64,000 bases of DNA from the NCBI GenBank assembly GCA_949299545.1, contig CASGAM010000034.1, forward strand, positions 1 to 64,000. Direction: 5' to 3'. The translations under genes and the position numbers were made by a program. Each line of letters starts with the position of its first letter. The stretch's first letter is position 1. The notes below the pieces were generated by a model that saw nothing but the letters and a program-made list of their open reading frames with translations, did not search any database and was not told where the DNA came from. The stretch comes from an uncultured Prevotellaceae bacterium (lineage in GTDB: Bacteria; Bacteroidota; Bacteroidia; Bacteroidales; Bacteroidaceae). Positions 51,915 through 61,582 of this stretch are shown piece by piece.

Positions 51915-52907
51915 TCAATCTTTTATTTCCGGCCAGCCGTCGTCAGTCCAGGTGATGGGCTTTAACAACAGTTTTGGGGTACCGTTTTCTGCAATAGAGT
52001 ATGCGTGAGCAACAAAATAATCCGTACCGTTAAAATGGTAGGCTGCATTATGTCCGATGCCGGCCCATACGCTGTCGCCTTGAATTAAAATTGTTCCTCC
52101 TCCCTCAGCCATGTCTATGCCGTTTTTATCAAGATAAGGGCCTGTAACCTCCTTTGAACGTCCTACTGCCACTTTGTAGTTGCTTTGTGTGCCTTTGCAG
52201 CAATAATCGAATGAAACGAACAAGTAATAGAATCCGTTATGTCGCATGATAAATGGTGCCTCTACGGCTCCATTCCCTTTTTTCTGGCTGCCGGGAATTG
52301 TTGTTCGCCGTGACAGACTGTACCATTCTTCCGGTTGTGATAGTGCCATCAGATCGTTGGTTAACTTTACGAGTTTTATGCCGTCCCAAAAGGAACCGAA
52401 AGCCATCCAAGGTGAGCCGTCGTTGCCGATTACTATGTTGGGGTCGATGGCATTCCAGTTATCTCTGCCTTGGATTGATTGCAGTATCATGCCGTGGTCA
52501 GTCCACTTGAAGTTTGGCGCTGTGGGGTCTAAGGTTATGTTTGTGGCATGTCCTATGGCCGAAGTGTTTTTCCCGAATGAAGAACAAGAGTAGAAAAGGT
52601 GGTATAGTCCGTTATGGAATATAATGTCCGGTGCCCATGTATGTCCTTTGTATTCAGGGATAAGTCGGGTTGCCCAAGCTGGAGCTTTCTCGAAGACAGG
52701 ACGCTCCATTTTCCAGTTCTTCAAATCTTTAGAGGACATCACTGAGATACCGTTGCCGGTGGCAAAAAGGTAATAAGAACCTTGGCATAAGGCCATTGTC
52801 GGGTCGTGTACTACCACGTTGCTTATATCTGTTGTCCGGTCAGTTTGGGCTATACAGGTAAAGGATGACAGGACGATGCATATTAGAAGTGTATAAAGTG
52901 TTTTCAT
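51915..52907 (-). CDS. GH43 arabinan endo-1,5-alpha-L-arabinosidase-like enzyme
   Basis: 330 residues from ATG 52907 (MKTLYTLLICIVLSSFTC), with a signal peptide. A five-bladed GH43 enzyme: catalytic base in VVVHDPTMALCQGSYYLFAT, pKa-modulating Asp in WNAIDPNIVIGNDG, and acid in GNGAVEAPFIMRHNG; HTWAPDIIFHNGLYHLFY is typical of arabinanases of this family. No carbohydrate-binding module. It cuts arabinan side chains of pectin, so it could feed the same pathway as KduI, though the genes are 13 kb apart. Confidence 0.88.
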   Translation of the reverse strand: MKTLYTLLICIVLSSFTCIAQTDRTTDISNVVVHDPTMALCQGSYYLFATGNGISVMSSKDLKNWKMERPVFEKAPAWATRLIPEYKGHTWAPDIIFHNGLYHLFYSCSSFGKNTSAIGHATNITLDPTAPNFKWTDHGMILQSIQGRDNWNAIDPNIVIGNDGSPWMAFGSFWDGIKLVKLTNDLMALSQPEEWYSLSRRTTIPGSQKKGNGAVEAPFIMRHNGFYYLFVSFDYCCKGTQSNYKVAVGRSKEVTGPYLDKNGIDMAEGGGTILIQGDSVWAGIGHNAAYHFNGTDYFVAHAYSIAENGTPKLLLKPITWTDDGWPEIKD

Positions 52908-52932
52908 GACTAACGCTTTTAAGAAAGCAAAT

Positions 52933-52962
52933 GCCTGCCAACAACTAAGGTTGCCGGCAGGC
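52933..52962 (-). terminator. Terminator of pckA
   Basis: gcctgcc at 52933-52939 pairs with ggcaggc at 52956-52962, with further wobble pairs inside; a T-rich stretch follows on the leftward strand. Confidence 0.65.
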
Positions 52963-53014
52963 TGGTTTGAATTTATTTGCTTACACATCGCTCTTGATGT
53001 GTACGGAATGTGAC

Positions 53015-54622
53015 TTACAATTTCGGTCCGGCTGCTACAAGAGCTTTACCAGCTTCATTGCTTGTGAACTTAGCGAAGTTCTTGATGAAACGTCCAGCAA
53101 GATCTTTAGCTTTTTCTTCCCATTCTGAAGCCGCCTTGTAGGTGTCACGCGGATCCAAGATGTTAGGATCAACACCCGGCAATTCTGTAGGAACTACGAA
53201 GTCGAAGAACGGAATGGTCTTTGTAGGAGCCTTGTCGATAGAACCGTCGAGGATTGCATCAATAATGCCACGGGTATCTTTGATGGAGATACGTTTGCCG
53301 CTACCGTTCCATCCTGTATTTACCAAGTATGCTTTTGCACCGGTCATTTCCATCTTCTTAACCAATTCTTCTGCATATTTTGTTGGATGCAGGCTCAAGA
53401 AGGCAGCACCGAAGCAAGCAGAGAATGTCGGAGTCGGTTCAGTAATACCGCGCTCTGTACCTGCCAGTTTTGCGGTGAATCCAGACAAGAAATAGTACTG
53501 AGCCTGTTCAGGATTCAAGATTGATACAGGAGGCAATACACCGAATGCATCAGCTGACAAGAAGATAACCTGTTTTGCATGTGGACCCTTTGAAACAGGC
53601 TTAACAATGTTTTCAATGTGGTAGATAGGATAAGAAACGCGGGTGTTTTCAGTAACGCTCTTATCTGCGAAATCTATTTTGCCGTCTTCTGCTACAGTTA
53701 CATTCTCCAAGAGGGCATCACGTTTGATGGCGTTGTAGATATCGGGTTCTGATTCTTTGTCAAGATTGATAACTTTTGCATAGCAACCACCTTCATAGTT
53801 GAATACGCCTTCATCATCCCATCCGTGTTCGTCGTCACCAATCAACAAACGTTTTGGATCTGTTGACAAGGTAGTTTTACCAGTACCGGACAAACCGAAG
53901 AAGATAGCAGAGCTTTTGCCTTCTTTGTCAGTATTGGCAGAGCAGTGCATGGAAGCAATGCCACGCAACGGATTCAGGTAGTTCATGATAGAGAAAATAC
54001 CTTTCTTCATCTCACCGCCGTACCAAGTATTCAGGATAACCTGTTCATTGGTCTTGAGGTTGAAGACAGTTGCTGTTTCTGAGTTCAAGCCTAATTCTTT
54101 GTAGTTGTCAACTTTTGCTTTAGCAGCGTTGAAAGAAACGAAGTCGGGCTCACCGTAGTTTGCTAATTCTTCAGCAGTCGGACGGATAAACATATTGGTT
54201 ACGAAATGTGCCTGCCATGCTACTTCCATAATGAAACGCACTTTAAGGCGTGTTGCTTCGTTGGCACCGCAGAATGTATCGATAACAAACAAACGTTTGC
54301 CTGATAATTCTTTTACAGCTTTTGCTTTCAAATCTGCCCATGCAGCTTCTGAGCAAGGCTTGTTGTCATTTTTATATTCATCGGTTGTCCACCATACAGT
54401 GTTTTCGCTGGCTTCATTCTTTACAAAGAATTTGTCCTTAGGAGAACGACCTGTATAGATACCTGTCATCACATTAACCGCACCGAGTTCGGTTACTTTG
54501 CCTTTCTCATAACCTTCCAAACCGGCTTTTGTTTCTTCTGCGAACAACACATCGTATGAGGGGTTGTGCAGGATTTCAACGGTATCCTTAATACCGTACT
54601 TACTCAAATCAATATTTGCCAT
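53015..54622 (-). CDS. pckA: Phosphoenolpyruvate carboxykinase (ATP)
   Basis: 535 residues of the ATP-type enzyme. Substrate site in [15 protein letters not shown], metal and kinase motifs in [18 protein letters not shown] and [33 protein letters not shown], and the adenine-binding [15 protein letters not shown]. In Bacteroidales it runs toward oxaloacetate, fixing CO2 on the way to succinate and propionate. A -7 box precedes it and a leader of ~55 nt follows. Confidence 0.97.
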   Translation of the reverse strand: MANIDLSKYGIKDTVEILHNPSYDVLFAEETKAGLEGYEKGKVTELGAVNVMTGIYTGRSPKDKFFVKNEASENTVWWTTDEYKNDNKPCSEAAWADLKAKAVKELSGKRLFVIDTFCGANEATRLKVRFIMEVAWQAHFVTNMFIRPTAEELANYGEPDFVSFNAAKAKVDNYKELGLNSETATVFNLKTNEQVILNTWYGGEMKKGIFSIMNYLNPLRGIASMHCSANTDKEGKSSAIFFGLSGTGKTTLSTDPKRLLIGDDEHGWDDEGVFNYEGGCYAKVINLDKESEPDIYNAIKRDALLENVTVAEDGKIDFADKSVTENTRVSYPIYHIENIVKPVSKGPHAKQVIFLSADAFGVLPPVSILNPEQAQYYFLSGFTAKLAGTERGITEPTPTFSACFGAAFLSLHPTKYAEELVKKMEMTGAKAYLVNTGWNGSGKRISIKDTRGIIDAILDGSIDKAPTKTIPFFDFVVPTELPGVDPNILDPRDTYKAASEWEEKAKDLAGRFIKNFAKFTSNEAGKALVAAGPKL

Positions 54623-54682
54623 TTCCTAAAAAAATAAATTGGTTAATATTTAAGTTGTATATAGTCCCATTAATTTCATGGA

Positions 54683-54690
54683 CAAAGTTA
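54683..54690 (-). promoter_or_regulatory. -7 box of pckA
   Basis: Leftward TAACTTTG, a full TAnnTTTG match, 61 bp before the start codon. Confidence 0.55.
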
Positions 54691-54862
54691 CGAAGTTTTG
54701 CCCGCTGATAAAACTTTTGCAGCAATTATTTTTCTTAATATGAATGGTTTCCGCGTTAATTTTCGCAAAATGAAAATGTATTACACCTATTTGTAATACG
54801 GACTTTGCATTTCTTGTATTATCTATAGTGCATGCAACCTACTGTATATGGAGTTTTGCGAG

Positions 54863-54896
54863 CAGGGCCGTTTGCCAATTTTGGCAAACGGCCCTG
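54863..54896 (-). terminator. Perfect 16-bp hairpin after korB
   Basis: cagggccgtttgccaa at 54863-54878 pairs exactly with 54881-54896, leaving a two-base loop. It lies 21 bp past the korB stop. No T-run follows, so it may act in mRNA stabilisation or factor-dependent termination rather than as an intrinsic terminator. Confidence 0.6.
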
Positions 54897-54916
54897 AGCT
54901 ATGCAGACTGTTTTCA

Positions 54917-55924
54917 TTACTCTTTCACCTCCCAAATATCATTGGTATAGAGAAGTTCTTCAAAATTGTGATAAGGCTTTTGAGTCTTTATTTCATCAAT
55001 TTGTGCATGTACAGCCTGGTCGTATGTCGGAGCATCTACGTCGCGTATAACACCCAAGGCAATCGGGAAGTCCGGCCCTTGCATGAGAGCTAATTTTAAA
55101 TGTAACGTATTGTCTTCGCAGTGTGCGTCGTGTACCAACAGGTCTTTTTCTGTGATGCCGTTTTCACCTATTTTTACGACTTTTAATCCGAAACCTTCTT
55201 GTACAAGTCCGAACTCATTGTTTTCACCAAAGCGCATTGGACGACCATGCTCTAAGTAAATGGCGTTACGTGCCCGTCCTTCTTTGCTATATACTGAATC
55301 GTGTGTTCCATCATTGAAAATGACGCAGTTTTGCAGGATCTCGCATACAGATGCCCCTTTGTGTGCATGGGCGGCTTTAAGTATTTCCACCGTTCCGGCT
55401 GCGTCTGTTGCTACAGCACGGGCAAAAAAGTGTCCGCGTGCGCCGAAACATAGTTCTGCCGGATTAAAAGGATCCTCAACAGTTCCGTATGGTGATGATT
55501 TGCTGACAAAACCGCGTGGTGAAGTCGGAGAGTACTGGCCTTTTGTAAGGCCGTAGATCCGGTTATTAAGCAAGATCATGTTAATATCCACGTTCCTTCG
55601 GATGGCATGGATAAAATGATTGCCACCAATGGCTAAACCGTCGCCGTCACCTGAGATCTGCCATACGCTGATTGCCGGGTTGGCAACTTTGAATCCCGTT
55701 GAAATGGCAGCGGCACGCCCATGTATGGTTTGCATGGCGTAAGTATTCATGTAATACGGGAGACGGCTGGAACAACCGATTCCGGAAATGACGGCTGTTT
55801 CGTGAGGGGCTACGCCAATTTCGGCCATAGCTTTGTGCAGTGAAGCCAGAAAGAAATGGTCGCCGCATCCCGGGCACCAACGAGGCTGCCCTTTTTTATA
55901 GTCTTTTGCTGTATATTCGCTCAT
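54917..55924 (-). CDS. korB: 2-oxoacid:ferredoxin oxidoreductase beta subunit
   Basis: 335 residues from ATG 55924 (MSEYTAKDYKKGQPRWCPG); a start five codons upstream is possible. It has the TPP and metal motif SGDGDGLAIGGNHFIHAIRRN with its family-typical NNRIYGLTKGQYSPTS. The N-terminal CPGCGDH and other cysteines (SGIGCSSR) may help hold a [4Fe-4S] cluster. With KorA it forms 2-oxoglutarate (or related 2-oxoacid) synthase, coupling to ferredoxin. 23 bp after korA. Confidence 0.92.
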   Translation of the reverse strand: MSEYTAKDYKKGQPRWCPGCGDHFFLASLHKAMAEIGVAPHETAVISGIGCSSRLPYYMNTYAMQTIHGRAAAISTGFKVANPAISVWQISGDGDGLAIGGNHFIHAIRRNVDINMILLNNRIYGLTKGQYSPTSPRGFVSKSSPYGTVEDPFNPAELCFGARGHFFARAVATDAAGTVEILKAAHAHKGASVCEILQNCVIFNDGTHDSVYSKEGRARNAIYLEHGRPMRFGENNEFGLVQEGFGLKVVKIGENGITEKDLLVHDAHCEDNTLHLKLALMQGPDFPIALGVIRDVDAPTYDQAVHAQIDEIKTQKPYHNFEELLYTNDIWEVKE

Positions 55925-55947
55925 TTTTGTATGTTTCAAAAGTTGGA

Positions 55948-57795
55948 CTATTTGTTATAAATCTCATCGAAAGCGGTTTTTAATTCTGCTACTACGAATG
56001 GCTGTCCTTTAACTTGGTTGAATTGGTATGGGGTGAAGCCATCTACTTTCATGCGCAGATAACCGGCAAACTGTCCTAAGTTCTGTTCGGCTACTACTAC
56101 TTTCTTATAGCGTTTCAGCACTTCTGCCGTGTTGGCTGGCAGTGGATTTAGGTAAGAGAAATGTGCGAGGGCAACTTTCTTGCCTTCGGCTATCATTTCG
56201 TCCATGGCTGAGTGTAAATGTCCGTAGGTTCCTCCGAATCCGACAATTAACAGCTCTGCATCTGCTGCACAACCTTCTACTTCTACATTTGGAACAGGGA
56301 TTTTTGCAACTTTCTCGGCACGCAAGCGGCACATTTTGTCATGATTTTCAGGATCAGTGCTGATGGCGCCGGTGCGTCCGTCTTTTTCAAGACCACCTAA
56401 GATATGAGTGTAACCTTCTTGTCCCGGAATAGCCCAATACCGCACCTGGTTTTCCGGATTACGTTGGTAGGGAGTATAGTTTCCCGCCATTTCCGGTGTG
56501 ACGTAAGGTGGTTTTATTTCAGGGTAATCAGCCAGCTGTGGAAGTTTGAATGCTCCAGAACCGTTTGCAACGAAAGCATCAGTTAACAAAACCACTGGTG
56601 TCATGTGTTCTAAGGCAATTTTGCAGGCGTTGTAAGCTGCATCGAAGCAGTTGGTTGGTGATGTGGCAGCGATGACAGGCATCGGTGATTCGCCGTTACG
56701 TCCGAATAAAGCCTGTAATAAGTCCGTTTGTTCGCTCTTGGTAGGTAAACCAGTGGATGGTCCTCCACGTTGTACGTTGAGTACGACTAATGGCAATTCT
56801 GTGATTACAGCAAGGTTCATGGCTTCCGATTTCAGGCAGACGCCCGGACCAGAAGTGGAAGTCACTGCAAGTGCGCCTGCAAAAGCAGCTCCTACTGATG
56901 ATGCGCAACCGGCAATTTCGTCTTCACATTGTACTGTCATCACGCCTAAACTTTTATGTTTTGACAGTTCATGTAGAACATCCGTAGCCGGTGTAATGGG
57001 GTATGAACCGAGGAACAGGGGTAATCCTGCCTTTTCTGCTGCCGCAATGAAGCCGTAAGCGGTTGCTTTGTTACCCATAATATCCATGTATTTCCCCGGT
57101 TTTTTGATTTTAGATTCGATTTTATAAGTATGTGCGACAGAAGCATGCGTATTAGCACCATAGTCATATCCTGCTTGGATTACCTTGATGTTGGCATCTG
57201 CGATAGCTGGCTTTTTGGCAAACTTCTCACGTAGCATGTCGAATGCGATATTGATGTCTCTTTGGAAGAGCCAGCATACTAAACCCAATGCAAACATGTT
57301 ACGGCATTTCAGGATTGCTTTGTTGTCCATTCCGGTATCGGCTAAACAGTCTTTTACCATTTGGGTGATGGGGGCTGCAATTACATCGTTCTTGATGCCC
57401 ATTTCGGCAATGGGGTCATTTGTAGTGAAAGCTGCTTTTTCCAAATCTTTTGCTTGGAAACTGTCGGTGTCAATGATGATGCAGGCCGTTGGTTTGGCAA
57501 AACGGTATTGTGTCTTTAAGGCGGCTGCATTCATGGCCACTAAAACATCGCATTTATCACCCGGCGTGAAAACTTTTCCAGCACCGATATGTACCTGAAA
57601 ACCCGAAACGCCGGTCAGTGAACCTTGCGGGGCACGGATATCGGCCGGATAATCTGGAAACGTACATATATCATTACCTTCTGTGGCTGAGACTGTCGAG
57701 AAAATATTTCCCGCCAACTGCATTCCGTCACCGGAATCTCCCGAGAAGCGAACCACGACCTGATCCAACTCCTTAACTTCTAATGCATCTGCCAT
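55948..57795 (-). CDS. korA: 2-oxoacid:ferredoxin oxidoreductase, fused gamma-alpha subunit
   Basis: 615 residues: an N-terminal gamma domain (~1-200; VVRFSGDSGDGMQLAGNI) fused to the alpha domain (~220-615), which has GSYPITPATDVLHELSK, SVGAAFAGALAVTSTSGPG and QRGGPSTGLPTKSEQTDL. The fusion and the missing ferredoxin-like delta subunit are as in other Bacteroidales KorA. First gene of the korA-korB operon; the enzyme makes 2-oxoglutarate reductively from succinyl-CoA. Confidence 0.92.
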   Translation of the reverse strand: MADALEVKELDQVVVRFSGDSGDGMQLAGNIFSTVSATEGNDICTFPDYPADIRAPQGSLTGVSGFQVHIGAGKVFTPGDKCDVLVAMNAAALKTQYRFAKPTACIIIDTDSFQAKDLEKAAFTTNDPIAEMGIKNDVIAAPITQMVKDCLADTGMDNKAILKCRNMFALGLVCWLFQRDINIAFDMLREKFAKKPAIADANIKVIQAGYDYGANTHASVAHTYKIESKIKKPGKYMDIMGNKATAYGFIAAAEKAGLPLFLGSYPITPATDVLHELSKHKSLGVMTVQCEDEIAGCASSVGAAFAGALAVTSTSGPGVCLKSEAMNLAVITELPLVVLNVQRGGPSTGLPTKSEQTDLLQALFGRNGESPMPVIAATSPTNCFDAAYNACKIALEHMTPVVLLTDAFVANGSGAFKLPQLADYPEIKPPYVTPEMAGNYTPYQRNPENQVRYWAIPGQEGYTHILGGLEKDGRTGAISTDPENHDKMCRLRAEKVAKIPVPNVEVEGCAADAELLIVGFGGTYGHLHSAMDEMIAEGKKVALAHFSYLNPLPANTAEVLKRYKKVVVAEQNLGQFAGYLRMKVDGFTPYQFNQVKGQPFVVAELKTAFDEIYNK

Positions 57796-58043
57796 ATTCT
57801 TAAATAGGTTATATAGTTTATTTGTTTTATTTTTACCTCAAACGGTTGCAAAGTTCGCAAAGAATCACTAAAAAACAAAATATTTTGCTTTTAAAAATCA
57901 GTTTAAACAGAATATTTGTTATTAAAAGACGCTTTTTTGTAGCAAATCTAAATCTTTCGTTTCCCTTTAATGTCTTTTAAAAGTTAATGTGCTGTTATTG
58001 TACTTTTTTCTTTAAGACTGTTCTTAATATAAAAGAAAAAGAT
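57796..58043. other. Divergent gap between korA and the tRNA gene
   Basis: About 250 AT-rich bases with promoter-like TTTG words on the korA side (near-match GAACTTTG) and no coding potential. Confidence 0.4.
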
Positions 58044-58051
58044 TATCTTTG
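58044..58051 (+). promoter_or_regulatory. -7 box of tRNA-Arg
   Basis: TATCTTTG, a full TAnnTTTG match, 15 bp before the mature tRNA. Confidence 0.6.
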
Positions 58052-58066
58052 CACAACTTTTTGTGC

Positions 58067-58138
58067 GCCCCTGTAGTTCAATGGATAGAACTACGGTTTC
58101 CTAAACCGCCAATCCGGGTTCGATTCCCGGCGGGGGTA
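58067..58138 (+). tRNA. tRNA-Arg (anticodon CCU)
   Basis: A complete cloverleaf: acceptor GCCCCTG with CGGGGGT, D-stem GTTC/GAAC, anticodon loop TTCCTAA giving CCU, T-stem CCGGG/CCCGG with loop TTCGATT, and discriminator A. CCA is not encoded. Position 27-43 is an A-C mismatch and position 1-72 a G-T pair. CCU reads AGG codons. Confidence 0.93.
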
Positions 58139-58222
58139 CGATGGCTGAATTTCAATAGGACTTGTCGTATTGGCAAAAGGCATTTTCTCCATATCATTTC
58201 CGAAAATCATAATATTGTAGAT

Positions 58223-59149
58223 ATGAATGGTAAGACTAAAGGTTATCTTTTAGGGATTATCGCCGCGGCTACATACGGAATGAATCCGCTATTTGCCCTT
58301 CCCCTTTATCAAGATGGTGTTGACACTGATTCGGTTCTTTTTTTTCGTTATCTTTTTGCGATATTGATTGTCGGAACCATGACGAAGATGCGAGGGCGTA
58401 GTCTCAAACTGTCGCGGGAGGAAATATGGCCGTTGGCTATGATGGGATTTTTGGCTGCTTTCTCATCATTGACTCTGTTTATGAGCTATCATTACATGGC
58501 GGCTGGTATTGCTTCGACAATCCTTTTCGTATATCCTATTCTTGTTGCACTTATCATGGTGGCGTTTTTCAAGGAGAAGTTGACTTTGCAGACGGTTCTT
58601 TGTATCATTCTTGCCCTAAGTGGTATCGGTTTGCTTTATAAGAACGAGCAGGGTGATACTCTCGATGCAACGGGAATTGCGTTTGTCATGGCTTCAGCTT
58701 TGTCTTATGCAGTATATATTGTTGGGGCCAACCGCCCTGCTTTGCGACGGATTCCGACAGTTAAATTGACCTTTTATGTGTTGGTGTTCGGTTTTTTGCT
58801 ATTCATAGCCACTACTCGCGGTGGGACGGCGCTTGTTTTGCCTCAAAAATGGTATTTGTGGTTTAATTTTTTTGCATTAGCGCTGTTCCCGACGGCTGTT
58901 TCGTTTTTTTGTACGACGCTTGCGGTGCATTATATCGGTTCTACTCCAACGGCTATTCTGGGAGCGCTTGAGCCTGTTGTCGCCGTTATCTTTGGGGTTA
59001 CGCTTTTTGGCGAGCCTTTTACGCAACGTATCATGATCGGTATTATTGTCATCATTGTAGCGGTGACCTTAGTTATTGCCGGGGGCAGTGTTACGACAGC
59101 CTTAGTACGTTTTCGTAAACTTTTCCCGCGTGTGAAACGAAAAAGGTAA
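58223..59149 (+). CDS. EamA/DMT-family transporter
   Basis: 308 residues from ATG 58223 (MNGKTKGYLLGIIAAATYG); earlier in-frame codons run through the tRNA gene and are not used. Ten membrane helices in two EamA repeats: the first has FLAAFSSLTLFMSYHYMAAG and IASTILFVYPILVALIM, the second PTAVSFFCTTLAVHYIGSTP with AILGALEPVVAVIFGVTLFG. These export metabolites such as amino acids, but the substrate is unknown. It begins 85 bp after the tRNA and could share its promoter. Confidence 0.88.
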   Translation: MNGKTKGYLLGIIAAATYGMNPLFALPLYQDGVDTDSVLFFRYLFAILIVGTMTKMRGRSLKLSREEIWPLAMMGFLAAFSSLTLFMSYHYMAAGIASTILFVYPILVALIMVAFFKEKLTLQTVLCIILALSGIGLLYKNEQGDTLDATGIAFVMASALSYAVYIVGANRPALRRIPTVKLTFYVLVFGFLLFIATTRGGTALVLPQKWYLWFNFFALALFPTAVSFFCTTLAVHYIGSTPTAILGALEPVVAVIFGVTLFGEPFTQRIMIGIIVIIVAVTLVIAGGSVTTALVRFRKLFPRVKRKR

Positions 59150-59342
59150 AAACATGAGGACGTGAGAATGTTTGGAATCAGAGCGCTTTCGGAACCCGAA
59201 GTTATGCAATAATAGTGATAATGTATTATTGTAAGTAGTTGTGTCATTTCTTTGGATGTGGCCGGCGTCGTTTGTGAAAGTGTAATTTTGTTTATTTACT
59301 TCCTCTTCAGATCTTGTCATTCCCCTGCACTTTTCAAAATTA

Positions 59343-59385
59343 AAAGGAGTCGTGTCGAAATTTTGCGTTTCAACACGACTCCTTT
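59343..59385. terminator. Bidirectional terminator between the EamA gene and mutB
   Basis: aaaggagtcgtgt at 59343-59355 pairs perfectly with acacgactccttt at 59373-59385. AT-rich flanks follow on both strands, suiting convergent genes. Confidence 0.75.
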
Positions 59386-59416
59386 AATTATATAGGTATA
59401 GTCTGTTAATACAATC

Positions 59417-61582
59417 TTATTCTTTGTCTAAAAGAATCTTCATCATTTCACAGGCTGCTTTCGCTACAGACGTTCCGGGGCCGAAGATGGCTGCTACGCC
59501 GGCCTTGTAAAGGAAATCATAGTCTTGAGCCGGGATGACACCACCGGCAATAACCATGATATCTTCACGGCCTAATTTCTTCAGTTCATCGATAACTTGC
59601 GGGATAAGTGTCTTGTGACCGGCTGCCAATGAACTGACGCCAAGGATATTCACATCGTTTTCAACGGCTTGTCTTGCTGCTTCGGCTGGTGTCTGGAACA
59701 ACGGTCCCATGTCGACATCAAAACCACAATCTGCATAACCGGTGGCACATACTTTAGCGCCACGGTCGTGTCCGTCCTGTCCCATTTTGGCTATCATGAT
59801 ACGTGGGCGTCGTCCTTCCTGGCGCGCAAATTCTTCTGTCAACTCGCAGGCTGTGTCGAAGTCGGCATCTGCTTTACTTTCTGATGAGTACACTTGTGAA
59901 ATGGTTCTGATTACTGCTTTGTAACGACCTACGATAGCTTCGCAGGCATCTGAGATTTCTCCTAATGTCGCGCGAACGCCGGCTGCCTTGACTGCTAAGT
60001 CTAACAAATTATGTTCGCTTTTTTTGCCTTCGTTGAATTCGCGGACACATGCCGTAATGGCGGCCAATGCTTTCTTGACTTCTTCTTCGTTGCGTGATGC
60101 CTTGAGCTGTCTGAGGTTTTCTTCCTGTTGCAAGCGCACGGCTGTATTGTCAACTTCGAGAATGTCAATCGGGTCCTCGTGGTCAAGACGGTATTTGTTC
60201 ACACCTACAATCGTTTGGGCGCCGGAATCGATGCGTGCCTGGGTACGTGCTGCTGCTTCCTCAATACGCATTTTGGGTAGTCCCGTTTCGATGGCTTTGG
60301 CCATACCGCCAAGTTTTTCAATTTCCTGAATGTGTTCCCATGCCTTGTGTACTAACTCGTTGGTCAGCGTTTCCACATAGTATGAACCTGCCCATGGGTC
60401 GATATGCTTGCAAACCTGTGTTTCATTTTGGATGTAAATCTGGGTATTGCGTGCAATACGTGCGGAGAAGTCCGTCGGTAGGGCGATAGCCTCGTCAAGT
60501 GAGTTGGTATGCAGTGATTGGGTATGTCCTAAAACGGCTGCCATGGCTTCGATGCAGGTGCGGCCGACATTGTTGAAAGGATCTTGTTCTGTGAGAGACC
60601 ATCCGGACGTTTGTGAATGTGTACGCAAAGCCATTGATTTCGGATTTTTTGCACCAAAACTCTTCACAATCTTAGCCCATAGCAGTCTGGCTGCACGCAT
60701 CTTTGCAATTTCCATGAAATGATTCATACCGATTGCCCAGAAGAAAGATAGGCGAGGTGCGAAAGCGTCTATGTCGATGCCGGCATTTACGCCTGCACGA
60801 ATATAATCGATACCGTCTGCCAACGTATAAGCCAACTCGATGTCTGCCGTTGCACCGGCTTCTTGCATGTGGTAGCCTGAAATAGAGATAGAGTTGAACT
60901 TCGGCATCTTTTGAGATGTGTATTCAAAGATGTCGGCAATAATTTTCATTGAGAAGGCTGGTGGGTATATATAAGTATTACGCACCATGAACTCTTTTAG
61001 AATGTCGTTTTGGATGGTTCCTGCCATTTCTTCCAGTTGGGCGCCTTGTTCAAGACCGGCGTTGATGTAGAAAGCCAAAATAGGCAGTACGGCACCGTTC
61101 ATGGTCATGGATACAGACATTTTGTTCAAAGGAATGCCTTCAAACAACACTTTCATGTTTTCAAGTGAGCAGATGGAAACGCCCGCTTTGCCTACATCGC
61201 CCACTACACGTTCGTTATCAGGGTCATATCCGCGGTGGGTCGGCAAGTCAAATGCTACAGATAGTCCTTTCTGTCCACTCGCTAAGTTACGGCGGTAGAA
61301 TGCATTACTTTCTTCTGCTGTCGAAAAACCTGCATACTGACGGATGGTCCACGGGCGGAACGGGTACATCATACTATATGGGCCGCGCAGGAACGGAGGA
61401 ATACCGGCAGCAAAGTCAAGGTGTTCCATCCCTTCAAGATCTTCTTTGGTATATACCGGTTGTATGTCTATTTGTTCCGGTGTTTTCCAGTTGGCGGTAA
61501 TACCGCTTTCTTTCTGCCAGTCATGGCCATTCTTAGTCTCAAAACCGGCAAATATGTCTATATCTTTAAAATTCTGTCTCAT
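59417..61582 (-). CDS. mutB: Methylmalonyl-CoA mutase large (alpha) subunit
   Basis: 721 residues: the CoA-binding TIM barrel with [37 protein letters not shown] and [11 protein letters not shown], and a C-terminal B12 domain whose [18 protein letters not shown] carries the D-x-H-x-x-G cobalt ligand motif, plus [12 protein letters not shown]. It isomerises succinyl-CoA and (R)-methylmalonyl-CoA in the propionate pathway. Its start overlaps the mutA stop by four bases (ATGA). Confidence 0.95.
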   Translation of the reverse strand: MRQNFKDIDIFAGFETKNGHDWQKESGITANWKTPEQIDIQPVYTKEDLEGMEHLDFAAGIPPFLRGPYSMMYPFRPWTIRQYAGFSTAEESNAFYRRNLASGQKGLSVAFDLPTHRGYDPDNERVVGDVGKAGVSICSLENMKVLFEGIPLNKMSVSMTMNGAVLPILAFYINAGLEQGAQLEEMAGTIQNDILKEFMVRNTYIYPPAFSMKIIADIFEYTSQKMPKFNSISISGYHMQEAGATADIELAYTLADGIDYIRAGVNAGIDIDAFAPRLSFFWAIGMNHFMEIAKMRAARLLWAKIVKSFGAKNPKSMALRTHSQTSGWSLTEQDPFNNVGRTCIEAMAAVLGHTQSLHTNSLDEAIALPTDFSARIARNTQIYIQNETQVCKHIDPWAGSYYVETLTNELVHKAWEHIQEIEKLGGMAKAIETGLPKMRIEEAAARTQARIDSGAQTIVGVNKYRLDHEDPIDILEVDNTAVRLQQEENLRQLKASRNEEEVKKALAAITACVREFNEGKKSEHNLLDLAVKAAGVRATLGEISDACEAIVGRYKAVIRTISQVYSSESKADADFDTACELTEEFARQEGRRPRIMIAKMGQDGHDRGAKVCATGYADCGFDVDMGPLFQTPAEAARQAVENDVNILGVSSLAAGHKTLIPQVIDELKKLGREDIMVIAGGVIPAQDYDFLYKAGVAAIFGPGTSVAKAACEMMKILLDKE

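Noticed and set aside
58067-58138. tRNA-Arg as an integration site
   Set aside because: No integrase or repeated tRNA 3' end lies nearby; both neighbours are ordinary chromosomal genes.
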